This document shows, one piece after another, positions 23,721 to 34,370 of a stretch of DNA of 64,000 nt; position 1 is the stretch's first letter; the number at the start of each line of letters is the position of its first letter. The notes under the pieces were generated by a model. The model did not search any database. It had not been told where the DNA came from and was given only the letters and a program-made list of their open reading frames with translations. Source of the DNA: Xiphias gladius (Eukaryota > Chordata > Actinopteri > Istiophoriformes > Xiphiidae). The stretch covers positions 21,120,556 to 21,184,555 of the forward strand of contig NC_053402.1 in assembly GCF_016859285.1 (NCBI RefSeq), written 5' to 3'. The position numbers and the translations under genes were made by a program.

Positions 23721-26699
23721 CAGTGAGTACAGACTATCTATCTTGCGACCCATTAAAATCAGGTCTACTTGTTACCCCTCAACAAAGACTGTCATTTTAG
23801 TGTGGACACGAGTTGTGAGCAATTCAACCCTAAAAAATAAATAAATATTGTAATCTTGAATTCGTTGGATCACCTCATGACTCCTCAGATTTATCTTGTG
23901 ACCCCCTAGGGGGTCCTGACGCACTGTCCGGGGACCACAGGTGGGGACAACGGTATTCTGTGTCGGCCACTGTTAAGCGATGTCACCCCGCACTTTCAAC
24001 GAGGCCGTGCGACTCAGCGGGACGTCAGCAATTAGGCTGCATGGATGAAACAGTCTATGGCCGCACATACATGTTATCCACATTACACACACACGTAAAA
24101 GAACACGTGCAGTTATGCGTACTTCAACACAACAAGGCCATTGTGTGGAATTTTTCTGCGTGTCACACGAATTCCGAAAACAATTCCCTAAAGCATAAGA
24201 GGCTTTCTTCAACTCCGGCGGGATGTGCCGCGGGGTTTCGACACGGGGTCCAACTTCCTTTCCAGTTTACACCTTCGCACTCAGTCACCAAACCTCCGGT
24301 GTGCTGCGTGCCATTCGAGTTTCCGTTTCCCATGAGCTGGAGGATGAGCCCGAGGTGCTGGAACTGATGAGGAAATAAGGAAGGAACGGATACGTTGCTT
24401 GTTTAGGGAAGTTTCCTCAAAGGCATTAGGAAATCACATAATGATACCACAGCGTTGTCCCTTAAAATAAAGCGTCACCACATCCTCCCTGAAAAATATC
24501 ACAGTATTTAAATCTGCCACATTACATAGGCTTAAAAACTTAGAATGTGACTGTTGAATTATTGCGTGAATAGCAACACGGGGTCTGTGAGTGTGGGTGT
24601 ATTGTACGCATGAGGAAACTCACTGTAATATATTCAAACAATTAAAACAACTAGACTGAGAGCAATGCTGCAGCCATGGTCGCAGCCCTGTAATTGCACG
24701 CCCACAGCAATTAGAGTACTTTGCTATGCACAGCCGAGGCTCTTGGGAATGTCGTAATCGTGACATGTCATAAACCAAGGCAATGGACAAAGTGAAATTT
24801 TGACCCGGGGGCGACGTTAGATGATGAGTGTGTGTCAAAGTTGTTAGAATTTGTCTTGATGGCACCGTGAATGTCTCTGCCAAATTTCATGGCAACTCGA
24901 GACATTTTGATAAACCCCCCCCCACAAAAAACCGCCAACCTCGTGGTTCACATACTGAAGTGCTGCGACCCCACCACGGTAATACTTGCCACACAGAGAA
25001 AATACATACGTACACCGCACAGTGACAGACAGTGGGGCCCAGCTAAAAAAACACTGCGGCACGGGACTGTTATCACCAGTTGTGCGAGCTATCTGCTGTG
25101 CCCATGTGTCTCAACATACAGTGTACAGACACTCCCAGTCTCCGCATGGCACCTTCTGAATCTTCAGTTTGAACACAATATTTGGAGGGAATTTATAGGA
25201 ACACAAAACAGAAGGTAGCGGACTGAGATAAAGAGACAGTTCCAGATCCTGTTTTTTTTAAAAAAATGGGCAAATTGACGGAGCATATAATCGATAGAGT
25301 AACTCATACCAACAGAGTTTAGAAGAATACAACATGGAGGCACCTGTGTGTGAAGCACCAGACATGTGCACAGGGTGTGATTTGGACTTTGGCAAGAACC
25401 TGCGACGAGAAGAAGACCAGAAAAAGATGAGAAGGAAATCTAATTGGCGGAAATACATCATGACATGTTTGCCAGTGTTGGTAGAGTGAAATGCTGCGGA
25501 GTCATTTCAAATGTCAGTCCACCAATGACACGCCACCAAATTCACACGGCTACAGTGCCCGTCAAAAACTGCTCGACCATTCGCTGCGTGTTCTCATGTT
25601 TTGTCGTCTTGTGACGTTGAATCGAAGTAGAAAAGTAGATAAAGAGCCTTTGATGTCAAATTAATCCAAATTAATTACAAATACTAAATACTTGCTTAAA
25701 GTATTCACCCCCTTACTAGTAGGATAGAGCTCAGTCATCACTGGTGAGGCCGGTCGAAGTCACATAATTAGTTAAATGGAGATCAACTGTGTGTAGTCTA
25801 TTGATTTAAATACACGTATACCTATGTCTGGAAGGTCTGACTTGAATACTGTTTATAGGCACTGTACGTTTTCATACAGTCTCATCGGAGGGCTAACTTC
25901 AAGGCAGCACAGATGGGCTCTATCAGCGTCACAACAAGCAGGCTGCCTGGAGTTATCACTGAGAGCCAGAGCCGGAGCCAGCACCCGGGACCCACCTAGT
26001 CGCAGTGTAACACGCTAAACTACACGACATACCATTCATCAACACCTAGTAAATGCAGTCCTGGGTCATTGTAACTTCATTTCGGCAAAACGGAGAAGCC
26101 AGTTTGACCAATATTACAATTATTCAAGTCAGAATACTAAAACGTGCTTATTCTTTATAGACTTTATAGACAAAATCACACACGTTTCGAGTGGTTAATA
26201 TTACTCGTAGCATGTATTTGCAGTCTGAATTGTAACTAAGTGCTACAAACTGCTAAAAATCTTGTTCATTTACTGCATAAAAGTCAATTTAGAGAACAAC
26301 AAAATTCAAAAACACCCTCAAGGGTTGTAGGCTTTTTTTTTCAGACCACTTATACTTATGTCATTTGAATTCTCAAATGTCACACTACTTGACTTAAGTG
26401 TGACACTGTCCCCTTTTTGAACTTGGGAGATGCCACAGAGGCCAAGTACTGAAGACGGAAGTCTTTCTTGAATGTGGCGCCCCTTAGTGTAAACAATGAG
26501 GCAGAAAACTGCATGGCTACGTCTCAATGATTGATTCATTTTGTTGGTCATGCCTATCATGGTAAAGCTCAGCCTGATGAAGTTGAACCAGCTGCAACCA
26601 TAACCTACTCCGTTTTGTAATATTGAAAAGTCATGAAGTTTTTTTTTGTTGTTGTTTCCCCAGCGGTGAACCACAGATTTATTTAAAAAACAAAACAAA

Positions 26700-27690
26700 A
26701 CAAATAGTAGTTCATAAATAATTTACCAAATTGCTGAACAGCACGACTTTAAAGTTCGACTTAAATCTTTTTATTGTCTGCGATGTCAGTATCTACGCAG
26801 GCGCAGAGGGGAACCTAAAGCATAAAACAAAAGAACTTGTCACGCAGGCTGTCAACATAACAGAGTCATGTCATGTCAACTAACAGTGGATATCACCCAA
26901 AGGAGCAGCTCTGCGCTAGAGCTGCACACCATCGCCACATCCAGGTGGGAATTCTTAGAAAGTAGGTGTGTGTTGGTAAACAAGATCTAAAACAGATTTC
27001 TGCACCCAACTATGAAGTAATCATGCGCATGGTCTCTACAGTGCGTTGAGAACAGGAAGACACGCCGTGGTATCATCAAAAAGTGACAAACAGCAGCGAT
27101 TAAACAACCATTACCTTTATTTAAAGTCTACAGTTTGGAAATCGGAGTTAACAAACCAGGATGATTCGTGGAAAATGAGCTGACATCCAATTAGTGAGAG
27201 CTGACAGACCAGTGGGTGGTGGTCTTCAGAAGCACTGCTGATGATTGCTCTAATACCCGACCAGTTTAAATAACAGAGGAGCTTAACATGGGGGGGGGGA
27301 AACAAAAAACAACAACACAGGAGAGCAGCGGATTCAGACAGGATACTAGGCAGCAATACAGCTACTCATTTAAATGGTTTTAAAATAATCCAATTTGATA
27401 TGTATTAACAACAGAAAACTTCTGTAAGTGTAATGTCGCATTCAACTACCAAAAATTATATTACATTGCTTCGCCATCCACCACCTGGTTTTGTAAACAG
27501 TGTTTGAAATAATTATCCGCTCTCATAAAAATGCTTTTTTAACAGCTTATTCAGCACAGAGCGCGAGAGACAGAAACCGCTAGTATCCATTATGCTTTAA
27601 ATGTAATTGAAAGTGCTTTGTACTGTCCTTGCATTCACTTAAAATTGTTAATTTCATGTGAGATGAATAAACAAAGACTTGAAGAACAAA
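26700..27690. repeat. tandem duplication, left copy (unit about 1005 bp)
   Basis: This copy is nearly identical to 27706-28692, offset by 1005-1006 bp, with a 1-bp indel in a G run. It includes a minus-strand AATAAA (plus TTTATT) at about 27116-27121. The right copy carries the same signal next to the selenoprotein gene, so this copy is probably a duplicated piece of that gene's 3' UTR and terminator region. The junction between copies is an AACAAA-type simple repeat. Confidence 0.85.
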
Positions 27691-27705
27691 ACAAAACAAA
27701 ACAAA

Positions 27706-28692
27706 ACAAATAGTAGTTCATAAATAATTTACCAAATTGCTGAACAGCACGACTTTAAAGTTCGACTTAAATCTTTTTATTGTCTGCGATGTCAGTATCT
27801 ACGCAGGCGCAGAGGGAACCTAAAGCATAAAACAAAAGAACTTGTCACGCAGGCTGTCAACATAACAGAGTCATGTCATGTCAACTAACAGTGGATATCA
27901 CCCAAAGGAGCAGCTCTGCGCTAGAGCTGCACACCATCGCCACATCCAGGTGGGAATTCTTAGAAAGTAGGTGTGTGTTGGTAAACAAGATCTAAAACAG
28001 ATTTCTGCACCCAACTATGAAGTAATCATGCGCATGGTCTCTACAGTGCGTTGAGAACAGGAAGACACGCCGTGGTATCATCAAAAAGTGACAAACAGCA
28101 GCGATTAAACAACCATTACCTTTATTTAAAGTCTACAGTTTGGAAATCGGAGTTAACAAACCAGGATGATTCGTGGAAAATGAGCTGACATCCAATTAGT
28201 GAGAGCTGACAGACCAGTGGGTGGTGGTCTTCAGAAGCACTGCTGATGATTGCTCTAATACCCGACCAGTTTAAATAACAGAGGAGCTTAACATGGGGGG
28301 GGGGAAACAAAAAACAACAACACAGGAGAGCAGCGGATTCAGACAGGATACTAGGCAGCAATACAGCTACTCATTTAAATGGTTTTAAAATAATCCAATT
28401 TGATATGTATTAACAACAGAAAACTTCTGTAAGTGTAATGTCGCATTCAACTACCAAAAATTATATTACATTGCTTCGCCATCCACCACCTGGTTTTGTA
28501 AACAGTGTTTGAAATAATTATCCGCTCTCATAAAAATGCTTTTTTAACAGCTTATTCAGCACAGAGCGGCGCAGAGACAGAAACCGCGAGTCTCCCTTAA
28601 GCTTTAAATGTAAGTGCAACTGCTTTGTACTGTCCTTGCATTCACTGAAAATTGGTAATTGCATGTGAGATGAATAAACAAAGACTTGAAGA
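27706..28692. repeat. tandem duplication, right copy (unit about 1005 bp)
   Basis: This is the second copy of the 1-kb unit, immediately 3' of the selenoprotein gene on the minus strand. Most of the unit is virtually identical to the left copy, but about the last 120 bp (28565-28685) differ at many sites. The plus-strand TTTATT at 28121-28126 reads AATAAA on the minus strand and is a likely poly(A) signal for the selenoprotein mRNA, giving a 3' UTR of roughly 950 nt. Confidence 0.85.
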
Positions 28693-28838
28693 ACAAAACA
28701 AAAACCAAAAAAAAAAGGAGGCAGTTGGAGAATCCCAGGCAATGTGGTTGTCGGAAAATAAAAGTGAGCTCCCTCCAACTCCCCGGCAACCCTTCTGCGA
28801 CATCTTCTCCCCGTCTCCGTTCCTATGAGGAGGGAATT

Positions 28839-28904
28839 CCAGGAATGGATTCATCATACCACAGCCGTTCACATTTTAGGCCATAGTAATCATTAACAGC
28901 CTGG
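28839..28904 (-). promoter_or_regulatory. SECIS element of the selenoprotein W2-type mRNA
   Basis: Read on the minus strand, this folds as a eukaryotic SECIS. Basal helix CCAGG/CCUGG (28904-28900 with 28843-28839). Core AUGA at 28893-28890. Then 12 nt, then unpaired AAAA at 28877-28874. ACUAUGGCC pairs along its full length with GGCUGUGGU (with G-U pairs). The 3' core UGAU is at 28856-28853. The spacing from AUGA to the apical AA is typical. It starts 162 nt after the stop codon, inside the 3' UTR, where SBP2 binding would direct UGA recoding. It was identified by eye, without an energy calculation. Confidence 0.9.
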
Positions 28905-29065
28905 AGAACCACTATCGAAACAGAGAGAGGAGCCAGACGGCAGAGCAGAGTCTGGCGACCCGCATCAGGGAAAGTCGCAAGCCTGTGTGGGGAAGAGTGG
29001 GGTAAGCCGGAGGTGGCACCGGCCCGTCTCCATGCTGCTGGTGTTAAAGCAGGACGGAGGGGGGT

Positions 29066-29892
29066 TTACATGATGACGCACGGCGCACGGCTTTTGGTGA
29101 TCTTCTGCACAGGTTTCCCATCGACGGCATCCTGGACTGCATTCATGACCTGTGGCAGGAAACAAACAAAAACAAAAACAACCCCCCCCCCCATAAATCA
29201 GAGACTGTCAAGGCTGTGATTTATGTTTCCACGGGCAGTTTGTGTGAGAGTGTGTTACTCACATCATCCTCATATGGGAAGCCGCCAGTCTCAAGCTTGG
29301 AGAAGACCAGCTGCCCGTTGATTACAATCTCAAAGCTGCCTAAGACACAAAAACAAAAGGAGTTGAGTCAGGACCCCCCCCCTCGCTCGCTTTCTGGAGT
29401 GATCTTAGCACGAGTAATACGTGCCTTCGCATAGAAGGTCAGGCCAGACGAGCACGGCCTGGGTCGGACTTGAATTACTTGCTCTACCAGCTGAAATAAC
29501 ACTTACCTGATCTTCCCACGAAGCCCGAGACGTCCGCATCGGGGAACTCACCCTTGACAACAAGGGCGAGCTCCTGATAGCGGGGCGCGTATCCTCATGC
29601 ACCACTAGACGGAAACAAACAAGCAAACAAAAACAAAAAAAAACAACCTGTTTTAAAAGCTGCTGGCAGAATTTCTGTGGTTCCCGAGGCTGAAACCGGC
29701 GCCGCCCCGTCGCTTCGGCTCAGCTCGGCTAGTGAGCTAATGATGCTAATGGCGGCTAATATACCGACCGACTTTAAAGGGAGACTTATGGGACGGACAC
29801 GGGCACGAGTTAGCTCGAAACTTACATGAAACGAAAACGAGTGTAATAAAAACACACAAGTACCAGTATTCGACTCTAATTGTCACCCCCAT
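29066..29892 (-). CDS. selenow2: selenoprotein W2-type protein (Rdx family, MIEN1-like), UGA = selenocysteine
   Basis: Four minus-strand exons, 29892-29864, 29604-29507, 29339-29263 and 29149-29066, give 95 residues plus TAA. Exon 1 ends in TG and exon 2 begins with T, so the junction reads [18 protein letters not shown]. The TGA at 29597-29595 is codon 13 and forms the CxxU redox motif (C10, U13) of the thioredoxin-like Rdx family. The middle, [20 protein letters not shown], is close to mammalian MIEN1, whose motif is CxxC. The C-terminus PCVIM is a CaaX prenylation box, as in MIEN1 (CVIL). A SECIS lies in the 3' UTR. A normal ORF finder stops at the TGA and misses the gene. Fish SelW2 is known to be the Sec-containing relative of MIEN1; the exact paralogue (2a or 2b) is not settled. 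Likely a membrane-associated thiol oxidoreductase. Confidence 0.94.
29435..29500 (-). other. degenerate tRNA-like fragment in selenoprotein intron 2
   Basis: On the minus strand TTTCAGCTGGTAGAGCAAG resembles a tRNA D arm/A box, and ATTCAAGTCCGACCC follows almost at once like a B box/T arm. There is no anticodon arm, so it cannot be a functional tRNA. It is probably a SINE head or tRNA pseudogene remnant lying within a few bases of the exon 2 donor. Confidence 0.4.
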
Positions 29893-29904
29893 CGCTTCCG
29901 CTTC

Positions 29905-29905
<1 letters not shown>
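29680..29905. repeat. duplicated segment A, copy 1 (contains selenoprotein exon 1)
   Basis: This is nearly identical to 32145-32370, offset by 2465 bp, with one clear difference (GGACACGGGCACG here, GGACACGTGCACG there). It spans the end of intron 1, the exon 1 donor and the start codon. Confidence 0.9.

Positions 29906-29909
<4 letters not shown>

Positions 29910-29943
<34 letters not shown>
29910..29943. repeat. CTG/CAG trinucleotide repeat beside the selenoprotein start codon
   Basis: A run of about eleven CTG units on the plus strand reads as CAG on the minus strand, 18 nt upstream of the selenoprotein ATG. In the frame of that ATG it reads as GCA (alanine) codons. The second copy of exon 1 at 32.36 kb lacks the repeat. 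Confidence 0.9.
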
Positions 29944-29944
<1 letters not shown>

Positions 29945-30354
29945 GCTGATGATGATGATCCACCGGCCGTTGCACCAGTGCGGAGGTCGGTTTCGTGTGG
30001 CGTGTTAGTTTCTTGTGTAAGGCTGACCCGGAGGGCGGGGCGGAGTTTGCAAGACAGCGAGACATCAGTCACACCGGAACTAAAAATCAAAGCGCAGACA
30101 CGTAACCGTGTTAAATATCCTGCAGCAAATTGTTTCGGTCCTCGGTCCTGGGTCACATACAGTTGATTATTTTTATTCTATTTTATTTTTTTAAATCTAG
30201 AAATACTGACACGGGTCGAGGTCCGGTGTGACATGAGGGACGCAAGCGGTTTGAGAGCCTGCTAGGCTGCGTCTGTCCGCTAGTGCAGACCCACCGGTTG
30301 ACTGTCAGGTCTACAGCACTGAGACCGTCTCCGTCCCCGCGCCGCGTCGCTCAC

Positions 30355-32035
30355 AAGTTCCCCTGAGTACGCGAGTGACGAAAATCTGATCACGAAGCCT
30401 TACCGCCGGTGGGTCGGCCCGTTACTGGAAAAACCCCATCCTCGACTGGGGTTTTACAAATACCCGATCCATTACTACTGAAGCCCTGCTGATAAACGAT
30501 GTGATCGGTCGGCGTAATCCCGGGTACGGTGTGAAGCACGCCAGTGCCCACGTACCACACAAGGTGGGGGCCGTCGCCTTCATCTACAAGTCTCATCCCA
30601 ATCTAACCTTCAAGCTGGATTCAACTTTTCCACTCTTCCGAGGCCCTTGTATTAAATGTCACATTGGTAATAAAAGGTCAAGTCGAGTTGACCCCGTGAA
30701 AGAAGCGTTGGAGGTTCATCAAGTGGAACTGAAGTGCAGTCTGATGCCTTCAGCGTGATGCTGTGTGATGTGTCTCCCGTGGTTAGTGAGCTGAAAGTGA
30801 GCCGCCATATTTGATAGATGAATAGCTACATAAAAAAAAAAGATAAAAGAAAACTGCTGATGGTGGGGCCTACAATGTGTCCATAAACGGTCCCCACATC
30901 TTTTCAGACTCTCTTTGGATTTTCCGTGTTCATTTTTTCCAAAGGTAGTGATCTTGAAAAGCCCCTTCAAACCGCTGGCCAAGAGATGGCTTTGGGGGGG
31001 GGGGGTTTCCAACAGGGCAACAGCTGTGCTGCCTCCCCGTCGACAAATTTGAAAAACGATGCATGTTTTCATGCAGAAAGTTGGGCGCTGTTGGGTGTCG
31101 GATCAGGGGGAACAGTACCAGCCGATAAAACAAAAACACAGCTTGGGACAGCCACTGACGTGAAGGGCCGATGCCAACGGACACGCGAAAGATACTGTTG
31201 CTGAGGTGCCCCCAATGGTTTAAACCAACCCCCATCCCTTGGGGCTTGGCCCCCGGTCACGTTCAAGCAGATATATGATGACCAGTGAAGGCGGCAGCGC
31301 TGCAATGTAAAAAAAAACAAACTCTACTACAAGGAAAAGTCCTGCATCACAGGTGGCACCCAAAAGTTCCAATAGCAAAATGCACGTAAAGTATCCAAAG
31401 TAAAAGTAGTCATACTACAGAAAAAGCGGCCCCTGTAAGTTTTGTACTCTTATGTGTTATTTTACTTGATTATTTTTTTACTGATTAAATAGTTGTGAGT
31501 AGCATCAAGCTGGAGCTAATTTGAAGCAGCTCACATACACTGGATGTATTTTACAGGCTCATTGTGTTTTCTGTGTAAAATCTTAATATTTAAAGAAAAG
31601 TAGTAACTTGTAGTGGTCAGATGAACGTAGTAGAAAAAAAAAAACTGCAGTGTTTCCATCTGAACTGTAGTGGAGAAGAAGATCCGGGTAGAAAAGGAAA
31701 GACCCCGGTGAAGCAGCAGCAGCACCTCGGACTGATGCTGAGGTTGAGTTCATTTCAACCCCGGCACTACCTGATCCAGCAGGAGCCCAGTGATCGTTAT
31801 GCACCAAACCCACCTGCTCTCATGCTTATTTTATTCCGATTGTTTGTTTGTTTTTCCTCGTTTCTTTCCAAATTCAATGGCCCACGGTTGTACAGTCAAT
31901 TTTTTTTTAATTTCAGAGTCAATCTGGTCAGTTTCAGCCCGGTGTTGAGAAGCAGCCTCGGAGTGTTTTGACAGACTGAACCGGCTCCCTGCCGCCCGCC
32001 TGCAAAGAGAGGGTGTGTGCGGCATTTATCACTCA

Positions 32036-32076
<41 letters not shown>

Positions 32077-32135
32077 CTCTCTCTCTCTGCGTTTTCTCTT
32101 CGGAGCGGACTGTCGACCCGCTGCCGAGAGGCGTT
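30355..32135. repeat. duplicated segment C, copy 1 (about 1.78 kb)
   Basis: This aligns with 32372-34150 at an offset of 2016-2017 bp, with only scattered substitutions and small indels in mononucleotide runs. I recognise no gene in it. It contains a G run near 30995, a stretch near 31340-31460 resembling a known AAGTA-rich percomorph repeat, and a CA repeat at its end (32036-32073). Confidence 0.9.
32036..32073. repeat. (CA)n microsatellite
   Basis: An uninterrupted CA dinucleotide run at the end of segment C copy 1, followed by a CT run. Segment C copy 2 has the equivalent run at 34053-34092. Confidence 0.95.
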
Positions 32136-32144
32136 GTGTGTGCG

Positions 32145-32370
32145 GTTCCCGAGGCTGAAACCGGCGCCGCCCCGTCGCTTCGGCTCAGCTCGGCTAGTGA
32201 GCTAATGATGCTAATGGCGGCTAATATACCGACCGACTTTAAAGGGAGACTTATGGGACGGACACGTGCACGAGTTAGCTCGAAACTTACATGAAACGAA
32301 AACGAGTGTAATAAAAACACACAAGTACCAGTATTCGACTCTAATTGTCACCCCCATCGCTGCTGCTTCT
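32145..32370. repeat. duplicated segment A, copy 2 (second selenoprotein exon 1)
   Basis: This copy carries an intact duplicate of the 29-nt coding exon 1 (ATG at 32357, GT donor after 32329 on the minus strand) and its splice-site context. It encodes the same first nine residues. It lies upstream of the other copy on the minus strand, so it could act as an alternative first exon spliced to 29604. It lacks the CAG repeat and the 29.94-30.35 kb sequence present in copy 1. Confidence 0.88.
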
Positions 32371-32371
32371 G

Positions 32372-34051
32372 AAGTTCCCCTGAGTACGCGAGTGACGAAA
32401 ATCTGATCACGAAGCCTTACCGCCGGTGGGTCGGCCCGTTACTGGAAAAACCCCATCCTCGACTGGGGTTTTACAAATACCCGATCCATTACTACTGAAG
32501 CCCTGCTGATAAACGATGTGATCGGTCGGCGTAATCCCGGCACGGTGTGAAGCACGCCAGTGCCCACGTACCACACAAGGTGGGGGCCGTCGCCTTCATC
32601 TACAAGTCTCATCCCAATCTAACCTTCAAGCTGGATTCAACTTTTCCACTCTTCCGAGGCCCTTGTATTAAATGTCACATTGGTAATAAAAGGTCAAGTC
32701 GAGTTGACCCCGTGAAAGAAGCGTTGGAGGTTCATCAAGTGGAACTGAAGTGCAGTCTGATGCCTTCAGCGTGATGCTGTGTGATGTGTCTCCCGTGGTT
32801 AGTGAGCTGAAAGTGAGCCGCCATATTTGATAGATGAATAGCTACATAAAAAAAAAAGATAAAAGAAAACTGCTGATGGTGGGGCCTACAATGTGTCCAT
32901 AAACGGTCCCCACATCTTTTCAGACTCTCTTTGGATTTTCCGTGTTCATTTTTTCCAAAGGTAGTGATCTTGAAAAGCCCCTTCAAACCGCTGGCCAAGA
33001 GATGGCTTTGGGGGGGGGGGGTTTCCAACAGGGCAACAGCTGTGCTGCCTCCCCGTCAACAAATTTGAAAAACGATGCACGTTTTCATGCAGAAAGTTGG
33101 GCGCTGTTGGGTGTCGGATCAGGGGGAACAGTACCAGCCGATAAAACAAAAACACAGCTTGGGACAGCCACTGACGTGAAGGGCCGATGCCAACGGACAC
33201 GCGAAAGATACTGTTGCTGAGGTGCCCCCAATGGTTTAAACCAACCCCCATCCCTTGGGGCTTGGCCCCCGGTCACGTTCAAGCAGATATATGATGACCA
33301 GTGAAGGCGGCAGCGCTGCAATGTAAAAAAAAAAAAACTCTACTACAAGGAAAAGTCCTGCATCACAGGTGGCACCCAAAAGTTCCAATAGCAAAATGCA
33401 CGTAAAGTATCCAAAGTAAAAGTAGTCATACTACAGAAAAAGCGGCCCCTGTAAGTTTTGTACTCTTATGTGTTATTTTACTTGATTATTTTTTTACTGA
33501 TTAAATAGTTGTGAGTAGCATCAAGCTGGAGCTAATTTGAAGCAGCTCACATACACTGGATGTATTTTACAGGCTCATTGTGTTTTCTGTGTAAAATCTT
33601 AATATTTAAAGAAAAGTAGTAACTTGTAGTGGTCAGATGAACGTAGTAGAAAAAAAAAAACTGCAGTGTTTCCATCTGAACTGTAGTGGAGAAGAAGATC
33701 CGGGTAGAAAAGGAAAGACCCCGGTGAAGCAGCAGCAGCACCTCGGACTGATGCTGAGGTTGAGTTCATTTCAACCCCGGCACTACCTGATCCGGCAGGA
33801 GCCCAGTGATCGTTATGCACCAAACCCACCTGCTCTCATGCTTATTTTATTCCGATTGTTTGTTTGTTTTTCCTCGTTTCTTTCCAAATTCAATGGCCCA
33901 CGGTTGTACAGTCAATTTTTTTTTAATTTCAGAGTCAATCTGGTCAGTTTCAGCCCGGTGTTGAGAAGCAGCCTCGGAGTGTTTTGACAGACTGAACCGG
34001 CTCCCTGCCGCCCGCCTGCAAAGAGAGGGTGTGTGCGGCATTTATCACTCA

Positions 34052-34094
<43 letters not shown>

Positions 34095-34148
34095 CTCTCT
34101 CTCTCTGCGTTTTCTCTTCGGAGCGGACTGTCGACCCGCTGCCGAGAG

Positions 34149-34150
<2 letters not shown>
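32372..34150. repeat. duplicated segment C, copy 2 (about 1.78 kb)
   Basis: This is the second copy of the 30355-32135 segment. It ends at a GAGAGGCG motif where the sequence changes from the selenoprotein-side flank to the GT repeat and then the GIMAP-like first exon. The duplication breakpoint therefore lies between the CA and GT repeats at about 34.15 kb. Confidence 0.9.

Positions 34151-34181
<31 letters not shown>
34053..34181. repeat. (CA)n and (GT)n microsatellites at the duplication breakpoint
   Basis: CA repeats occupy 34053-34092 and GT repeats 34151-34181, separated by about 60 bp. They are in opposite sense, so they could pair as a fold-back. They mark the right end of the tandem duplication. 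Confidence 0.9.
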
Positions 34182-34370
34182 TGACGGCTTTTTTTTTTTT
34201 TTTTTTACGGGGCAACCTTCGGACTCGCAGGCACATAAAACGGCCAAACCTCTGCTCAGCGTTGTCCGCCTTCTTTCTTCAACACCGGGGGGGACGCCGA
34301 CGTGACAGGGAAAAACCTGATGTGTGTTTCGACATCTGACCACTCACTCACTGACAGGGCAGAATGGGAG

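Larger units (their letters stand above)
20284..26690. other. non-coding interval between slc4a1 and the duplicated selenoprotein locus
   Basis: I recognise no protein-coding exon in these 6.4 kb. The part nearest slc4a1 should contain its promoter and non-coding first exon(s). Candidate erythroid motifs are CACACCCC at about 21910, TGATAA at about 21999 and TTATCT at about 22390. A GC-rich hairpin lies at 22106-22142. A SINE lies at about 23480-23720. A fragment of a high-copy percomorph repeat (CCAAATTTCATGGCAA-like) lies at about 24770-24920. Confidence 0.5.

Noticed and set aside
29435-29500. A functional tRNA gene
   Set aside because: The anticodon arm is missing and the boxes are imperfect.
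30501-30758. An open frame ending in PVKEALEVHQVELKCSLMPSA, found in both copies of segment C
   Set aside because: It is present twice only because the DNA is duplicated; no domain, splice context or family match was recognised.
32329-32357. A complete second selenoprotein gene using the duplicated exon 1
   Set aside because: Only exon 1 and its flank are duplicated; there is no second set of exons 2-4 or SECIS, so at most it is an alternative first exon.
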